Of a stretch of 50,058 nucleotides of DNA, positions 28,171 through 38,181 are shown in pieces. The DNA is from a bacterium (GTDB taxonomy: Bacteria > Chloroflexota > Dormibacteria > Aeolococcales > Aeolococcaceae): contig JAJZNI010000129.1 in the NCBI GenBank assembly GCA_021847925.1, forward strand, positions 1-50,058. Direction: 5' to 3'. The position numbers and the translations under genes are program-made. The notes beneath the pieces were generated by a model. That model was not told where the DNA came from. It searched no databases and saw only the letters and a list, made by a program, of their open reading frames with translations. The first letter of the stretch is position 1. The number at the start of each line of letters is the position of its first letter.

Positions 28171-28258
28171 TGAGCGAAACGGGCCCGCGGGGCCGGGGCC
28201 GGGGCCCGGGAGGGGCCCCGGCGGGCGATAGACTGGGGCGGGGCCGAGGAGGTGAGGC

Positions 28259-28603
28259 ATGCACGACTACCACGCCATCAAGGCGCTCGTCGCCCGCCTG
28301 CTTCGCGACGCGGACCCCGCCCAGGACGTCGCAGAGGTGCGCGTCCGGGCCAGCCCGATCTACTCGGCGGCCGCCCTGCGGCAGGCCTACGGGGTGCTCA
28401 CGGCGGGCACGCCGCTCGCCGGCTCGCGCCTCGAGGTGGAGGACCTCCCGGACCGGCGCGAGTGCGCGCGGTGCGGGAGCGCCTACGCGGTGTCGCCCGA
28501 GGACATCGCGGGGCACCTGGTCGTCTGCCCCCATTGCGGCGAGCCGTCGCCCCGTGAGGTGGGCACGGGCGTCGAGATCGTCGGGGTGACCCGGGGCGGG
28601 TGA
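28259..28603 (+). CDS. hypA: Hydrogenase nickel-incorporation protein HypA
   Basis: MHDYHAIKALVARLL N-terminus (His2) and zinc motif CARCGSAY...CPHCGEPSP. Confidence 0.82.
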   Translation: MHDYHAIKALVARLLRDADPAQDVAEVRVRASPIYSAAALRQAYGVLTAGTPLAGSRLEVEDLPDRRECARCGSAYAVSPEDIAGHLVVCPHCGEPSPREVGTGVEIVGVTRGG

Positions 28604-28621
28604 GGCCCCGCTGGTGGCGGG

Positions 28622-30898
28622 TCAGAGCAGCCCGGCGGCGTCCCGCGCCCCAGCGATGACCGCCTGCCCGAGGCTGATCCCCCCGTCGTTGGGAGGCACC
28701 CGCGCGTGGGTGAGCACGCGGAAGCCGCCGCCGCTCAGCAGGCCGGCCACCCTCTCGGTGAGGAGGAGGTTCTGGAAGACGCCACCCGAGAGCGCGACCA
28801 CCGCGAGACCGCTGCGCTCGCGCACGCGCAGGCAGGCGGACAGCACAGCCATGGCCAGGCCGTTGTGGAAACGGGCCGCTATCAGCGGCACCGCGACCCC
28901 GGCCCGGAGGTCGGCGACCACGGCGCGGACCAGGTCCCCCGAGGCCACCTCGCAGGGATCGCCGCCGCTGACCGCGACCGTGTAGGCGGAGCTCTCCCCG
29001 GGCTCGGCGACCTGCTCCAGCTCCACCGCCGCCTGACCCTCGTAGTGGATCGTGTCCCTGACCCCGAGGATGGCCGCGACGGCGTCGAAGAGCCGGCCGG
29101 CACTGGTCGTGAGAGGGCTGGCGACCCCGCCACGGGCCAGGGCGACGACCGCTCCCCAGCGCTCGGCGTGCGCCTGCGCGACCCGCAGGCCGGAGGGCAC
29201 GTCGCCACGGAAGGCGGCGTCGAGGTGGGCCGCCGCCATCCGCCACGGCTCCCGGATGGCCATGGCGCCTCCCGGCATGCGGACCGGAGAGAGGTGCCCC
29301 GCGCGGCGAAATGAGGTGAGGTCGGCGACGAGGATCTCGCCGCCCCACATGGAGCCATCGAGCCCGTACCCGAGGCCGTCGAGGGCGACCCCGATGACGG
29401 GGCCCGGCTCCCCGTTGTCGGCGAGGCAGGCCGCGATGTGGGCGTGGTGATGCTGCACCGCGATCCGCTCCACGTCCGCCATCCCCTGGGCGTGCTTGGT
29501 GGAGAGGTAGTCGGGATGGAGATCGTGCGCTGCCAGCTCGGGCCGGATGTCGAAGATGCGCATGAAGTGGTCGATGCCCTCCCGGTAGGAGCGCAGGGTC
29601 TCCCAGTTCTCCAGATCCCCGATGTGGTGGGAGACGAAGGCGCGGTGCCCCTTGGCCAGGCAGAAGGTGCTCTTCAGCTCCGCCCCGCAGCCCAGCACCG
29701 GGCGGGGAAAGGGGCGGGCCAGGGTCACCGGCTGAGGGACGAATCCGCGGGAGCGGCGGAGGGCGGTCTCGCGCCCCGCCACCACGCGGACCACGGAGTC
29801 GTCGGTGCGCACGTGGATGGGACGGTCGTGGGTGAGGAAGGCGTCGGCGATGCCGGCAAGGCGGCGGAGCGCATCCTCGTCGCCGTAGGCGATGGGCTCG
29901 TCGGAGACGTTGCCGCTCGTGAGGACGAACGGCTCGGCCAGGTCGCGCGCCATCAGGTGGTGAACCGGGGTGTAGGGAAGCATCACCCCGAGGGAGCGGT
30001 TGCCGGGCGCGACCGAGGGGGCCACCGCGCCGCCCGCATGGCGTCGCAGCAGCACGATGGGCCGGCGCGGGGAGGTGAGAGCCCGCGCCTGCGCGTCGCC
30101 GATCTCGCCGAGCAGGCGCGCCGCGTCGAGGTCTGCGGCCATGACCGCGAACGGCTTGTCCTCACGGTGCTTGCGTGAGCGCAGTGCCGCCACCGCCGGC
30201 TCCGAGCCCGCGAGCGCGGCGAGATGGTAGCCACCCAGCCCCTTCACCGCGAGCACGCCGCCATCGCGCAGCAGGGAGACGGCGGTATCGAGGGGATCGC
30301 CGGCGAGGGTGGCTCCGCGCCCGTCGACCAGCCGCAGAGACGGTCCGCACCGCGGGCAGCAGACCGGCTGGGCATGGAAGCGACGGTTGCCGGGGTCCCG
30401 GTACTCGCGCTCGCAGTCGCGGCACATGGCGAAGCCGGCCATGGTGGTGGCCGCCCGGTCGTAGGGGACGTCGCGGATGATGGTGAACCGCGGGCCGCAG
30501 TTGGTGCAGGTGATGAAGGGATGGCGGTGGCGGCGATCCCGGGGGTCGAACAGCTCGCGCAGGCAGTCCTCACAGGTGGCGGTGTCGGGCGAGATCAGGG
30601 TCTGGCGCTCCCCCACCGGGTCGCTCGGAGCGATGACGAACCCGGACCCGCCCTCGGGCTCCACGGTGTGGCTCTCGATGCTGTCGATGACGGCGAGCGG
30701 GGGTGCCTCCTCGCGGAGCCGGCGCACAAACGCGTCCAGGGTGGAGGCGGAGCCCTCCACCTCGATGACCACGCCGGTCGTGTCGTTGCCGACCAGCCCG
30801 GTGAGCCCCATGCGGGTGCCCAGCGCGTGGACGAAGGGACGGAAGCCGACTCCCTGGACCACCCCCTCCACGCGCAGACGACGGCGCCGGATGGGCAC
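28622..30898 (-). CDS. hypF: Carbamoyltransferase HypF
   Basis: Acylphosphatase N-terminus (VEGVVQGVGFRPFVHALG), Zn motifs CEDCLRELFDP...CTNCGPRFTI, YrdC region, C-terminal SGGVFQNLLLTERV and PPNDGGISLGQAVI. Confidence 0.96.
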   Translation of the reverse strand: MPIRRRRLRVEGVVQGVGFRPFVHALGTRMGLTGLVGNDTTGVVIEVEGSASTLDAFVRRLREEAPPLAVIDSIESHTVEPEGGSGFVIAPSDPVGERQTLISPDTATCEDCLRELFDPRDRRHRHPFITCTNCGPRFTIIRDVPYDRAATTMAGFAMCRDCEREYRDPGNRRFHAQPVCCPRCGPSLRLVDGRGATLAGDPLDTAVSLLRDGGVLAVKGLGGYHLAALAGSEPAVAALRSRKHREDKPFAVMAADLDAARLLGEIGDAQARALTSPRRPIVLLRRHAGGAVAPSVAPGNRSLGVMLPYTPVHHLMARDLAEPFVLTSGNVSDEPIAYGDEDALRRLAGIADAFLTHDRPIHVRTDDSVVRVVAGRETALRRSRGFVPQPVTLARPFPRPVLGCGAELKSTFCLAKGHRAFVSHHIGDLENWETLRSYREGIDHFMRIFDIRPELAAHDLHPDYLSTKHAQGMADVERIAVQHHHAHIAACLADNGEPGPVIGVALDGLGYGLDGSMWGGEILVADLTSFRRAGHLSPVRMPGGAMAIREPWRMAAAHLDAAFRGDVPSGLRVAQAHAERWGAVVALARGGVASPLTTSAGRLFDAVAAILGVRDTIHYEGQAAVELEQVAEPGESSAYTVAVSGGDPCEVASGDLVRAVVADLRAGVAVPLIAARFHNGLAMAVLSACLRVRERSGLAVVALSGGVFQNLLLTERVAGLLSGGGFRVLTHARVPPNDGGISLGQAVIAGARDAAGLL

Positions 30899-31106
30899 GG
30901 CTCAGCGACGCAAACCGGGGCTGATCATGGCGGTGGGACGGTGATGCCGTGACCTCCGGCGCGAGCGTCCCGTCGCGCGGCGGGCGCGGGGGAGGATGGC
31001 GGTGAGCCGGCGCAGGTCCGGCCTCCTCGGAAGGCTCTCACACCGCCGGCGAACCCGGCAAGGTGGTCCCGGCGCCGAGGGCGGGGATGCGAACGGCCCG
31101 CCCGGC

Positions 31107-31337
31107 TCAGCCGGACCAGAGGCTCCGGTACCAGGCCGGCTCGGGGATCCCGATCCCCGAGGCCGGCGGGAAGGCGACCCGCATCACCGGAGTCTGGCTC
31201 CCGGCGACCAGCAGCTCCTCACCGCAGCCCCGGCACCGGATCGACATCGAGAGCAGCTCGACGTCGGCGCCCGCCGCCTCCAGGAAGTGCCTGGTGGAGC
31301 ACCTGGGGCAGATGATGGCGAGACGGTGGATCGTCAT
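31107..31337 (-). CDS. Small zinc-ribbon protein of unknown function
   Basis: 76 aa MTIHRLAIICPRCSTRHFLEAAGADVELLSMSIRCRGCGEELLVAGSQTPVMRVAFPPASGIGIPEPAWYRSLWSG. Two CxxC pairs; sits between the hydrogenase operon and hypF on the same strand. Confidence 0.6.
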   Translation of the reverse strand: MTIHRLAIICPRCSTRHFLEAAGADVELLSMSIRCRGCGEELLVAGSQTPVMRVAFPPASGIGIPEPAWYRSLWSG

Positions 31338-31603
31338 GGCTGGTGCGGCGGGGTGATGAGCGGGGCGGGGCCGCCCCGCGATCATGATGGCGCCGCGGCG
31401 AGGAGAGCGCATCGGCCGGTGGTCCGCACCCTGTGCGACGGTTGCGCCCAGGCCGGCGGTGCCCACGCTCACGTGGGAGGGTGACCAAGGGCCCCACCGA
31501 CATGTGCCCTTCACCCGCGGCGACCGGTGCGACCGGACCCCCCCGGCGCCGGTCACCGGCCGCCGGCGCGGATCCGGCGACGGCGCCCGGGGTCGCCGCG
31601 CGG

Positions 31604-32089
31604 TCAGGCCCCGGCCAGGGCGCGCAGGCGCGTCACCAGGAGGTCGGCCGCCGGACCGACGGCGCTCTCGACGGCGGGGGAGAGCCCCTCCCCCTGCGCG
31701 TCATCCCCGGCCGCGAGCGCGAGCAGATCGACGCGCGCGGGAAGCCGCTCCAGGGTCCGGGCCAGCCGGATCATCTCGGCGACCCCGATACCGTGGGTGT
31801 CGAGCCCCGCGCTCCGGCCACTCAGGCGGTCGGCGCCGCGCCCGGCGTCGTCGACCCAGGTCACCTCGCCGGGGACGCAGCCCCGCCAGCGGGCAGCGTC
31901 CACCAGCACGGCCACATCCGCCTCGGACCAGAGGTCGAGGAGATCGGTGAGGTCGCCGCCGCAGGACAGCGCCCGCACGCCCTCGGGCAGGCTCGGACGG
32001 GCACGCTCCAGCACGGCCATCCCGGCGCCATCGTCGCGACGCATGGGGTTTCCGACGGCGATGACCACGACCCGGGGGGCGGCGCTCAT
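31604..32089 (-). CDS. Hydrogenase maturation protease (HyaD/HycI family)
   Basis: [43 protein letters not shown]. Start overlaps the stop of the large subunit. Confidence 0.9.
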   Translation of the reverse strand: MSAAPRVVVIAVGNPMRRDDGAGMAVLERARPSLPEGVRALSCGGDLTDLLDLWSEADVAVLVDAARWRGCVPGEVTWVDDAGRGADRLSGRSAGLDTHGIGVAEMIRLARTLERLPARVDLLALAAGDDAQGEGLSPAVESAVGPAADLLVTRLRALAGA

Positions 32090-33381
32090 CGCCGCTCGAC
32101 GGTCACGTCGAGGAAGTGCGCCGAGCAGGAGATGCAGGGGTCGTAGTTGCGGATGGCCTCCTCGCAGAGGTGCTGCAGGGCACTGTCCCGAAGCCCGAGG
32201 TTCTCCACCACGACACGGCGCAGATCGCTCTCGATGGCGTCCTGGTTCTGGGCCGTGGGGGGCACGATGACCGCGCTCAGGACGGCGCCGTCCTCGTCCA
32301 GCTCGTAGCGGTGATAGAGGAGACCGCGGGGCGCCTCGGTGATGCCGTGGCCCACGCCGGCCCGGGGCTCGACGGGCACGGCCGGGCGCTCCGGCTCCTC
32401 GTACCCCTCGATGAGGCCGATGGCGTCGTCGCAGGCGGCGAGGGTCTCGACCGCTCGCACCACGATGCTGCGGAAGGGGTTGCGGCACTCCGGCCCCAGA
32501 CCCGCGTCCGCAGCCGCCTCGCGCGCGAGCGCGGGGAGACGGTCGTGGTTCACCGTGTAACGGGCGAGGGGACCCACCAGGTAGCGCCCTCCCCCCTTCC
32601 GGTGGGCGTGGAGCGCGGTGGAGTGGGCGACGTGCTCCTCCTCGAAATGGTCGAGGAAGGCGTCCACCGGGATGTCGAGACCGCGATCGGAGGCGACGCG
32701 CCCGTCGACGACCGCGTACTCCGAGGGGTGCCGGAGGGCCACCATCTCGTGGGCCACCTCGAGGTCGGGGAACGTGAAGGTGGAGACCCAGCGCACCGTC
32801 TCCAGGGCGGCGTCGCGGGCCCAGCGCAGCTCGTCGAGCAGACCGCGCAGCTCGGAGAGGGTGGGAACGCGGTAGAAGCCGCCCACGCGCACGTTGACGG
32901 GATGGACCGACCTCCCGCCCACCACGTCCATGATGTGGTTGCCCACCTTCTTGAGGCGCAGCGCCCGCTCCACCACATCGCGATGCTCGCGGGCCAGCTC
33001 CAGGGCGCTTCCCGCGCCCAGGAAGTCGGGGGCGTGCAGGAGGTAGATGTGGAGCACGTGGCTCTCGATCCACTCGCCGCAGTAGAGCAGCCGCCGGAGC
33101 GCGCGAAGGGGTTCGTCCACCACCACGCCGCAGGCTGATTCGATCGCCTGGCACGCGCTCATCTGGTAAGCGACGGGACAGATGCCGCAGATGCGGGCGG
33201 TGATGTCGGGAGGCTCGGTGTAGGCGCGCCCGCGCAGGAACGCCTCGAAGAAGCGGGGCGGCTCGTAGATCTGCAGCCTGAGATCGGTCACGGTCTTGCC
33301 ATCGATGACCACATGCATGGCCCCCTCGCCCTCGACGCGGCTGAGTGCCTCGAGGCTCAGGTCGCGGGTCTGGTGGGTCAT
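32086..33381 (-). CDS. [NiFe] hydrogenase large (alpha) subunit, group 3b-like
   Basis: L1 motif [20 protein letters not shown]2 motif [19 protein letters not shown]. Ordered with beta/gamma/delta subunits as in NADP-linked (sulf)hydrogenases. Confidence 0.92.
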   Translation of the reverse strand: MTHQTRDLSLEALSRVEGEGAMHVVIDGKTVTDLRLQIYEPPRFFEAFLRGRAYTEPPDITARICGICPVAYQMSACQAIESACGVVVDEPLRALRRLLYCGEWIESHVLHIYLLHAPDFLGAGSALELAREHRDVVERALRLKKVGNHIMDVVGGRSVHPVNVRVGGFYRVPTLSELRGLLDELRWARDAALETVRWVSTFTFPDLEVAHEMVALRHPSEYAVVDGRVASDRGLDIPVDAFLDHFEEEHVAHSTALHAHRKGGGRYLVGPLARYTVNHDRLPALAREAAADAGLGPECRNPFRSIVVRAVETLAACDDAIGLIEGYEEPERPAVPVEPRAGVGHGITEAPRGLLYHRYELDEDGAVLSAVIVPPTAQNQDAIESDLRRVVVENLGLRDSALQHLCEEAIRNYDPCISCSAHFLDVTVERR

Positions 33382-34172
33382 CGCGGCCCTCCTCGCTTCT
33401 CGGCGGCGGCGCTGGCCGCCGCAAAAGCGGGGGCGCCGGTGTTGTACGTCCGGAAGATGCGGACCAGCTCCGGGCCGCTCATCCCGCACGAGCGCAGCAC
33501 GTCGCTGAGGGCCGCCGTGTTGGGCGTCTCCGTGGGACCGAAGCATCCATAGCAGCCCCGGTGGAAGCTGGGGCAGATGGCACCGCAGCCGGCCTGTGTC
33601 ACCGGTCCCAGGCAGGGTGTGCCGTGGGCCACGGTCACGCAGACGTTGCCGCGACGTTTGCACTCCTGGCAGACGCTGTACGCGGGCACCAGGGGCTTGC
33701 GCCCGGCCAGGAAGGCGCTCACCACCTCGAGGAGCTGGTGCCTGCTGACGGGGCACCCGCGCAGCTCGAAATCGACCGGAACGTGGGCCGCGATGGGGGT
33801 GGAGCTCTCCAGCGTGGAGATGTAGTCGGGATGCGCGTACACCGTGCGCGTCATCTCCCCCACGTCGGCCAGGTTGCGCAGCGCCTGGATGCCGCCGGCG
33901 GTGGCGCAGGCGCCGATGGCGACGAGGTGGCGGGAGGTGGCTCGCACCTCCTGGATCCGCTCCGCGTCGTGGGGCGTGGTCACCGATCCCTCGACCAGGG
34001 AGAGGTCGTAGGGTCCCTCGGTCACGGCGGTGGACGCCTCCAGAAAGTAGGCGATCTCGACCGCGCCGGCGAGCGTCAGCAGCTCATCCTCGCAGTTGAG
34101 GAGAGAGAGCTGGCAGCCGTCGCAGGAGCCGAACTTCCAGACCGCGAGCTTGGGCCGGCGGGTGCTCTGCAT
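33378..34172 (-). CDS. [NiFe] hydrogenase small (delta) subunit
   Basis: [45 protein letters not shown], Cys-rich C-terminal half ([11 protein letters not shown]...[26 protein letters not shown]). Confidence 0.93.
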   Translation of the reverse strand: MQSTRRPKLAVWKFGSCDGCQLSLLNCEDELLTLAGAVEIAYFLEASTAVTEGPYDLSLVEGSVTTPHDAERIQEVRATSRHLVAIGACATAGGIQALRNLADVGEMTRTVYAHPDYISTLESSTPIAAHVPVDFELRGCPVSRHQLLEVVSAFLAGRKPLVPAYSVCQECKRRGNVCVTVAHGTPCLGPVTQAGCGAICPSFHRGCYGCFGPTETPNTAALSDVLRSCGMSGPELVRIFRTYNTGAPAFAAASAAAEKRGGPR

Positions 34173-34174
34173 GG

Positions 34175-34987
34175 CTACAGCTCCCTCCGGGCGAGCAGCG
34201 GCGCCACCCTCGACCAGGGCAGGACCGGTCCCTCCGAGCAGATGAAGAGACCACCGAGCTGGCAGTGCCCGCAGCGCCGGATGCCGCACTGCATGGTTCG
34301 CTCCAGGGAGGCCAGAACCCGCTGCGGCGCAACCCCCTGGGCCATGACCCCGGCGGCGGCGAAGCGCATCATGACCTCGGGGCCGCAGACCATGGCCACC
34401 GTCACCTCGGGATCGATGGTGAGGCGCTCGATCAACGTGGTCACCACCCCGACGTCCCCCTTCCAGGCCGCGGTGGCGTAGTCGACGGTGGTCCTGACCT
34501 CCATGCGCGCGCTGGCCTGCCAGCTCGCGATCTCACCGCGGAAGACCATCTCATCGGGAGATCGGGCGCCCACCAGCAGGGTCACGCGACGAAAGCGACG
34601 GCGACGGCGCAGCACCTCGTGCACCACCGGGCGCAGCGGGGCCAGTCCGATGCCCCCGGCGACCAGCAGCAGGTCTCCACCCGCCGCGGCCTCGACCCCC
34701 CAGGCCGTACCGTACGGCCCGCGCACCCCGACGACGTCCCCCACATCGAGAGCGCAGAGGGCCTTGGTGACGGCCCCCACCGCACGGATGGTGTGCAGCA
34801 GCCGGCTCTGCGAAGCCTCGACGCCGCTCACCGAGATGGGCACCTCGCCGACGCGGGGCGCGTAGAGCATGCAGAACTGCCCGGCTGCCGGGGTCGGGAT
34901 GGACTCGGTCACGGGCACGATGCCGATGGTCACCGTGTCCTCGGTCTCGCGGGTGCGGGACGTCACCCGGTACGCGACCGGGGCCAT
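34175..34987 (-). CDS. Hydrogenase gamma subunit (FAD/NAD(P)-binding, 2Fe-2S)
   Basis: [45 protein letters not shown]-terminal [19 protein letters not shown]. Longer ORF to 35035 possible; M17 chosen to avoid overlap. Confidence 0.88.
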   Translation of the reverse strand: MAPVAYRVTSRTRETEDTVTIGIVPVTESIPTPAAGQFCMLYAPRVGEVPISVSGVEASQSRLLHTIRAVGAVTKALCALDVGDVVGVRGPYGTAWGVEAAAGGDLLLVAGGIGLAPLRPVVHEVLRRRRRFRRVTLLVGARSPDEMVFRGEIASWQASARMEVRTTVDYATAAWKGDVGVVTTLIERLTIDPEVTVAMVCGPEVMMRFAAAGVMAQGVAPQRVLASLERTMQCGIRRCGHCQLGGLFICSEGPVLPWSRVAPLLARREL

Positions 34988-35009
34988 CTCGTCGCGCACG
35001 CTCGGCCGT

Positions 35010-35480
35010 TCAGCGGGTTCCGCTGCCAGTGCCATAGACGTCCAGGAGGCGCAGACGGACGGATTGGAGACGGCCCAGCATCACCCGCGCGAAACCCTGG
35101 GTCAGCAGGTAGCCGAGGCGGGGATCGGCCTCGCATTTGTCGCGCAGGCACCGGGCGTCGAAGGCGACGCCCGAGACCGGCTCGAGGGCGTCGGCGTCGA
35201 ACTGCCAGCGGTAGGGTTCGAAGAGCCAGGACCAGCCCAGCACGTCGCCGCCCCCCAGGGTGTCCACCACCACCGTGCCGCGCTCGGGGACGTAGAAACC
35301 CAGCGCCGCCCTCCCGCTGCGCAGGAGGTAGAAGGCGTCGGCCGGCTCGCCGGCCGTCAGGATGCGCTGGCCCACCGCGAAGTGGACGTTGCGGCCGCAC
35401 CCTGCGATCAGGTCCAGGCTGTCCCGGTCCAGCCCGCGGAAGAACCTCTGCTCGGCGATGAGCTCGGCGATCGTCTTCAT
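35010..35480 (-). CDS. Stand-alone cyclic-nucleotide-binding-fold (cNMP) protein
   Basis: About 156 aa; [50 protein letters not shown]...[28 protein letters not shown]. No C-terminal HTH visible. Confidence 0.82.
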   Translation of the reverse strand: MKTIAELIAEQRFFRGLDRDSLDLIAGCGRNVHFAVGQRILTAGEPADAFYLLRSGRAALGFYVPERGTVVVDTLGGGDVLGWSWLFEPYRWQFDADALEPVSGVAFDARCLRDKCEADPRLGYLLTQGFARVMLGRLQSVRLRLLDVYGTGSGTR

Positions 35481-36709
35481 CCCCTCGCCCTCGTGGGCGG
35501 CCCGGTGAGGCCGTCGGTGGCGCGGATGGCGGCCGCCTCCTCGGTGATGTCGATGCCCGCCGGGCACCAGGTGATGCAGCGCCCGCAGCCGACACACCCC
35601 GAGGTGCCGAACTGCTCGTGCCAGGTGGCCAGCTTGTGGGTCATCCACTGCCGGTAGCGGGCCCGTGCCGACCAGCGCATGGATCCTCCGTGGAGCTGGC
35701 TGTGGTCGACGCTGAAGCAGGAGGCCCACACCCGGTGCTGCTCCGCGTGCCGAGGATCGAGACCACCCGCCTCCCTGAGGTCGACGCAGAAGCAGGTCGG
35801 GCACACCAGGGTGCAGTTGGCACACGAGAGGCAGCGCTCGGCCACCAGGTCCCAGCGCGGGTGCTCGAGGTTGCGCATGAGGAGACCGGGAAGGCCGGCG
35901 GTGTCCAGCGAGCGATCCACGCGCGCCGCCGCCGACGACCACACGGCTGCGGCGGCGTCGAGGTCGGACGCGGACGGCGGCGATGCGCGCAGCGCCGAGA
36001 TCGCAGCGGCCCCGCGCTCCGACCCCACCTCGACCAGGAAGCGGTGGCCCGCCCCTGCATCGTTCCGCTCCGCGCCCGCCGGGACCTGCGCCGACCGGGC
36101 CGGCCCCTCGCCGTCGCCGACCAGCTCGGTGAGGGCGAGGTCATGACCGGCCGTCGCCCGGGGACCGGTGCCCATCGACGTGCAGAAGCAGGATCCCGAC
36201 GGCGCGGCGCAGTTGACCGCGATGAGGAGCGCTCGCTCGCGACGCGCGGCGTAGTCGCGGTCGGGATGGGCCGTCTGCATCAGCACACGATCCTGGACGG
36301 CGATCGCGGCCAGGTCGCAGGCGCGCAGCCCGAGGAGCGCGTAGCGGGCGGGTGCCGCCGGGGCCTCGACGTGGATGCCCTCGGTGTCCACCCGTGCCTG
36401 CCAGGAGACGACCTCGGGCGGGAACAGGTGGTGCTTCCAGGTGGCGGCGCTGACGGAGTGACCGAAGAAGGCCCCGTCCTCGCGCCTCGTGAGCCGGTAG
36501 CCGCCCGGCCTCTGGTCGTCGGCCCAGCCGCGCGGCAGCTCGGCGACGTCGGACATCTCAGCGAGCACGATGGCTCCGTCCCTCACCGTGGGCCCGACGA
36601 CCCGGTAGCCATCGCCACGCAGAGAGTCGATCAGGCTCTGCAGACCGGCAACGTCGATGACAAGCCGCGGCGTCGCGATGTCGCTTTCCCTTGAGGGCAT
36701 CTCCGGCAC
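35477..36709 (-). CDS. Hydrogenase beta subunit (4Fe-4S)
   Basis: [67 protein letters not shown]. Confidence 0.9.
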   Translation of the reverse strand: MPEMPSRESDIATPRLVIDVAGLQSLIDSLRGDGYRVVGPTVRDGAIVLAEMSDVAELPRGWADDQRPGGYRLTRREDGAFFGHSVSAATWKHHLFPPEVVSWQARVDTEGIHVEAPAAPARYALLGLRACDLAAIAVQDRVLMQTAHPDRDYAARRERALLIAVNCAAPSGSCFCTSMGTGPRATAGHDLALTELVGDGEGPARSAQVPAGAERNDAGAGHRFLVEVGSERGAAAISALRASPPSASDLDAAAAVWSSAAARVDRSLDTAGLPGLLMRNLEHPRWDLVAERCLSCANCTLVCPTCFCVDLREAGGLDPRHAEQHRVWASCFSVDHSQLHGGSMRWSARARYRQWMTHKLATWHEQFGTSGCVGCGRCITWCPAGIDITEEAAAIRATDGLTGPPTRARG

Positions 36710-36905
36710 TCAGGGTGACGGTTCGTCCCCCGCCGCTGCCAGAGGCGGTGGTCAGGGCATGCCCGGGACCAAAGGGCCTCGCCCGGCGCGAGAAACCGAG
36801 AGCCGCGTCCCGAGGCGGGGCGGGAGGCGCACCGTGGCCGCGAGCCGCGGGCGCGCTCCCCCTGGACGCGGGCGATGAGGACGGTCCCGGGACCGCGGCA
36901 GCGGG

Positions 36906-37943
36906 TCAGGCGGGGCCACCCGTCCACGACCGGAGCACCGCCCTGTAGTTGGCTCGTTCGAACGCCTCGCCGCTGCCGGCGGTGGCCTTGGAGACGCGCC
37001 CGCGCAGCCCGGCGACCGAGGCGTGGCCGTGCCCGGCAAGCCACCCGCGCAGCTCCGCGGTGATGGCCGCGACACGCTCCGGGCCGGAGCGGAGGAGCTC
37101 CGAGGTCGTCATCACCACGTCGGCTCCGACGGCGAGTGCCTTGGCCACGTCCTCTCCGGAGCTGACCCCGGAGGTGGCCGCCAGCGAGACGCCGCCGGGC
37201 AGCTGGGGGCGGAGGATGGCGATCCAGCGCAGCGGCAGCCTCAGCTCGGCGGGCGTGGACAGCTCCAAACGAGGCCGGACCTCCATCGTCTCGAGGTCGA
37301 GGTCAGGTTGATAGAAGCGATTGAAGAGCACGAGCCCGGCGGCCCCGGCACGCACCACCCGGGCGGCGAAGCTTGACAGCCCGGAGTAGAAGGGCGAGAG
37401 CTTGACGGCGACCGGCACCGGGGCCGCCCGGCACACCGCGGCGACCAGCTCCAGGGTGGCGACCTCGATGGTGGCGCCGTCGAGCCGGGGATCGGCGGCC
37501 ACCCGGTAGACGTTGAGCTCGACGGCGTCCGCGCCCGCCTCGGCCATCAGCGCCGCGTAGCGGCACCAGGCACCGACCGAGGTGGCGTTGAGGCTGGCGA
37601 TCACCGGGACGTCCACGGCGCGCCGGATGCGACCCAGGTTGGCGAGGTAGCGCTCCGCGAGCGTGCGCATCTCGACGTCGGGGAAGAAGCCGCTGGCCTC
37701 CGGGTTGCTCTCGGAGCCGGCCTCCAGGGCGGCGGTGGTCTCGAGCTCCTCGGCCGTGATCTCCTCCTCGAAGAGGGAGGGCAGCACCAGGGCGCCGACG
37801 CCGGCGCGGGCGATGCGGATGGCGGTGTCCACCTCGCCGGTGAGCGGGCTGGCGGAGGCGACGATCGGCGACCTCAGGCTGAGCCCGAGGTAGGAGGTGG
37901 TCAGGTCCACCGGGACGGTGCGGTGGTGTGGCGCGGAATCCAT
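36906..37943 (-). CDS. Dihydroorotate dehydrogenase-like protein (non-canonical)
   Basis: TIM-barrel DHOD-like: LTTSYLGLSLRSPIVASASPLTGEVD, VPVIASLNATSVGAW, VPVAVKLSPFYSG, SLAATSGVSSGEDVAKALAVGADVVMTTSELL. Confidence 0.82.
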   Translation of the reverse strand: MDSAPHHRTVPVDLTTSYLGLSLRSPIVASASPLTGEVDTAIRIARAGVGALVLPSLFEEEITAEELETTAALEAGSESNPEASGFFPDVEMRTLAERYLANLGRIRRAVDVPVIASLNATSVGAWCRYAALMAEAGADAVELNVYRVAADPRLDGATIEVATLELVAAVCRAAPVPVAVKLSPFYSGLSSFAARVVRAGAAGLVLFNRFYQPDLDLETMEVRPRLELSTPAELRLPLRWIAILRPQLPGGVSLAATSGVSSGEDVAKALAVGADVVMTTSELLRSGPERVAAITAELRGWLAGHGHASVAGLRGRVSKATAGSGEAFERANYRAVLRSWTGGPA

Positions 37944-38181
37944 CGGGATCGGCTTCCTCGTGTGCGGGGGGCCGGCGCTGCCCGGGCCCGGGGGCGGGGA
38001 CCCTCGCCGTGTGGGTGGTCGGGCGCGGCGCCTCGGGGACCAGGGTACGCGGCACGCCCGAGAGCTGGCTGCGGCGGCCCCGCCCGATGGGGGGAGGCGA
38101 CATCCTGGCCAAGAGCGCCGGTCGGCGGTTGGCCACGGTTGCCGATGCGCGCAGCGGCCGCAGCGGGGAAGATGCGAGGAG

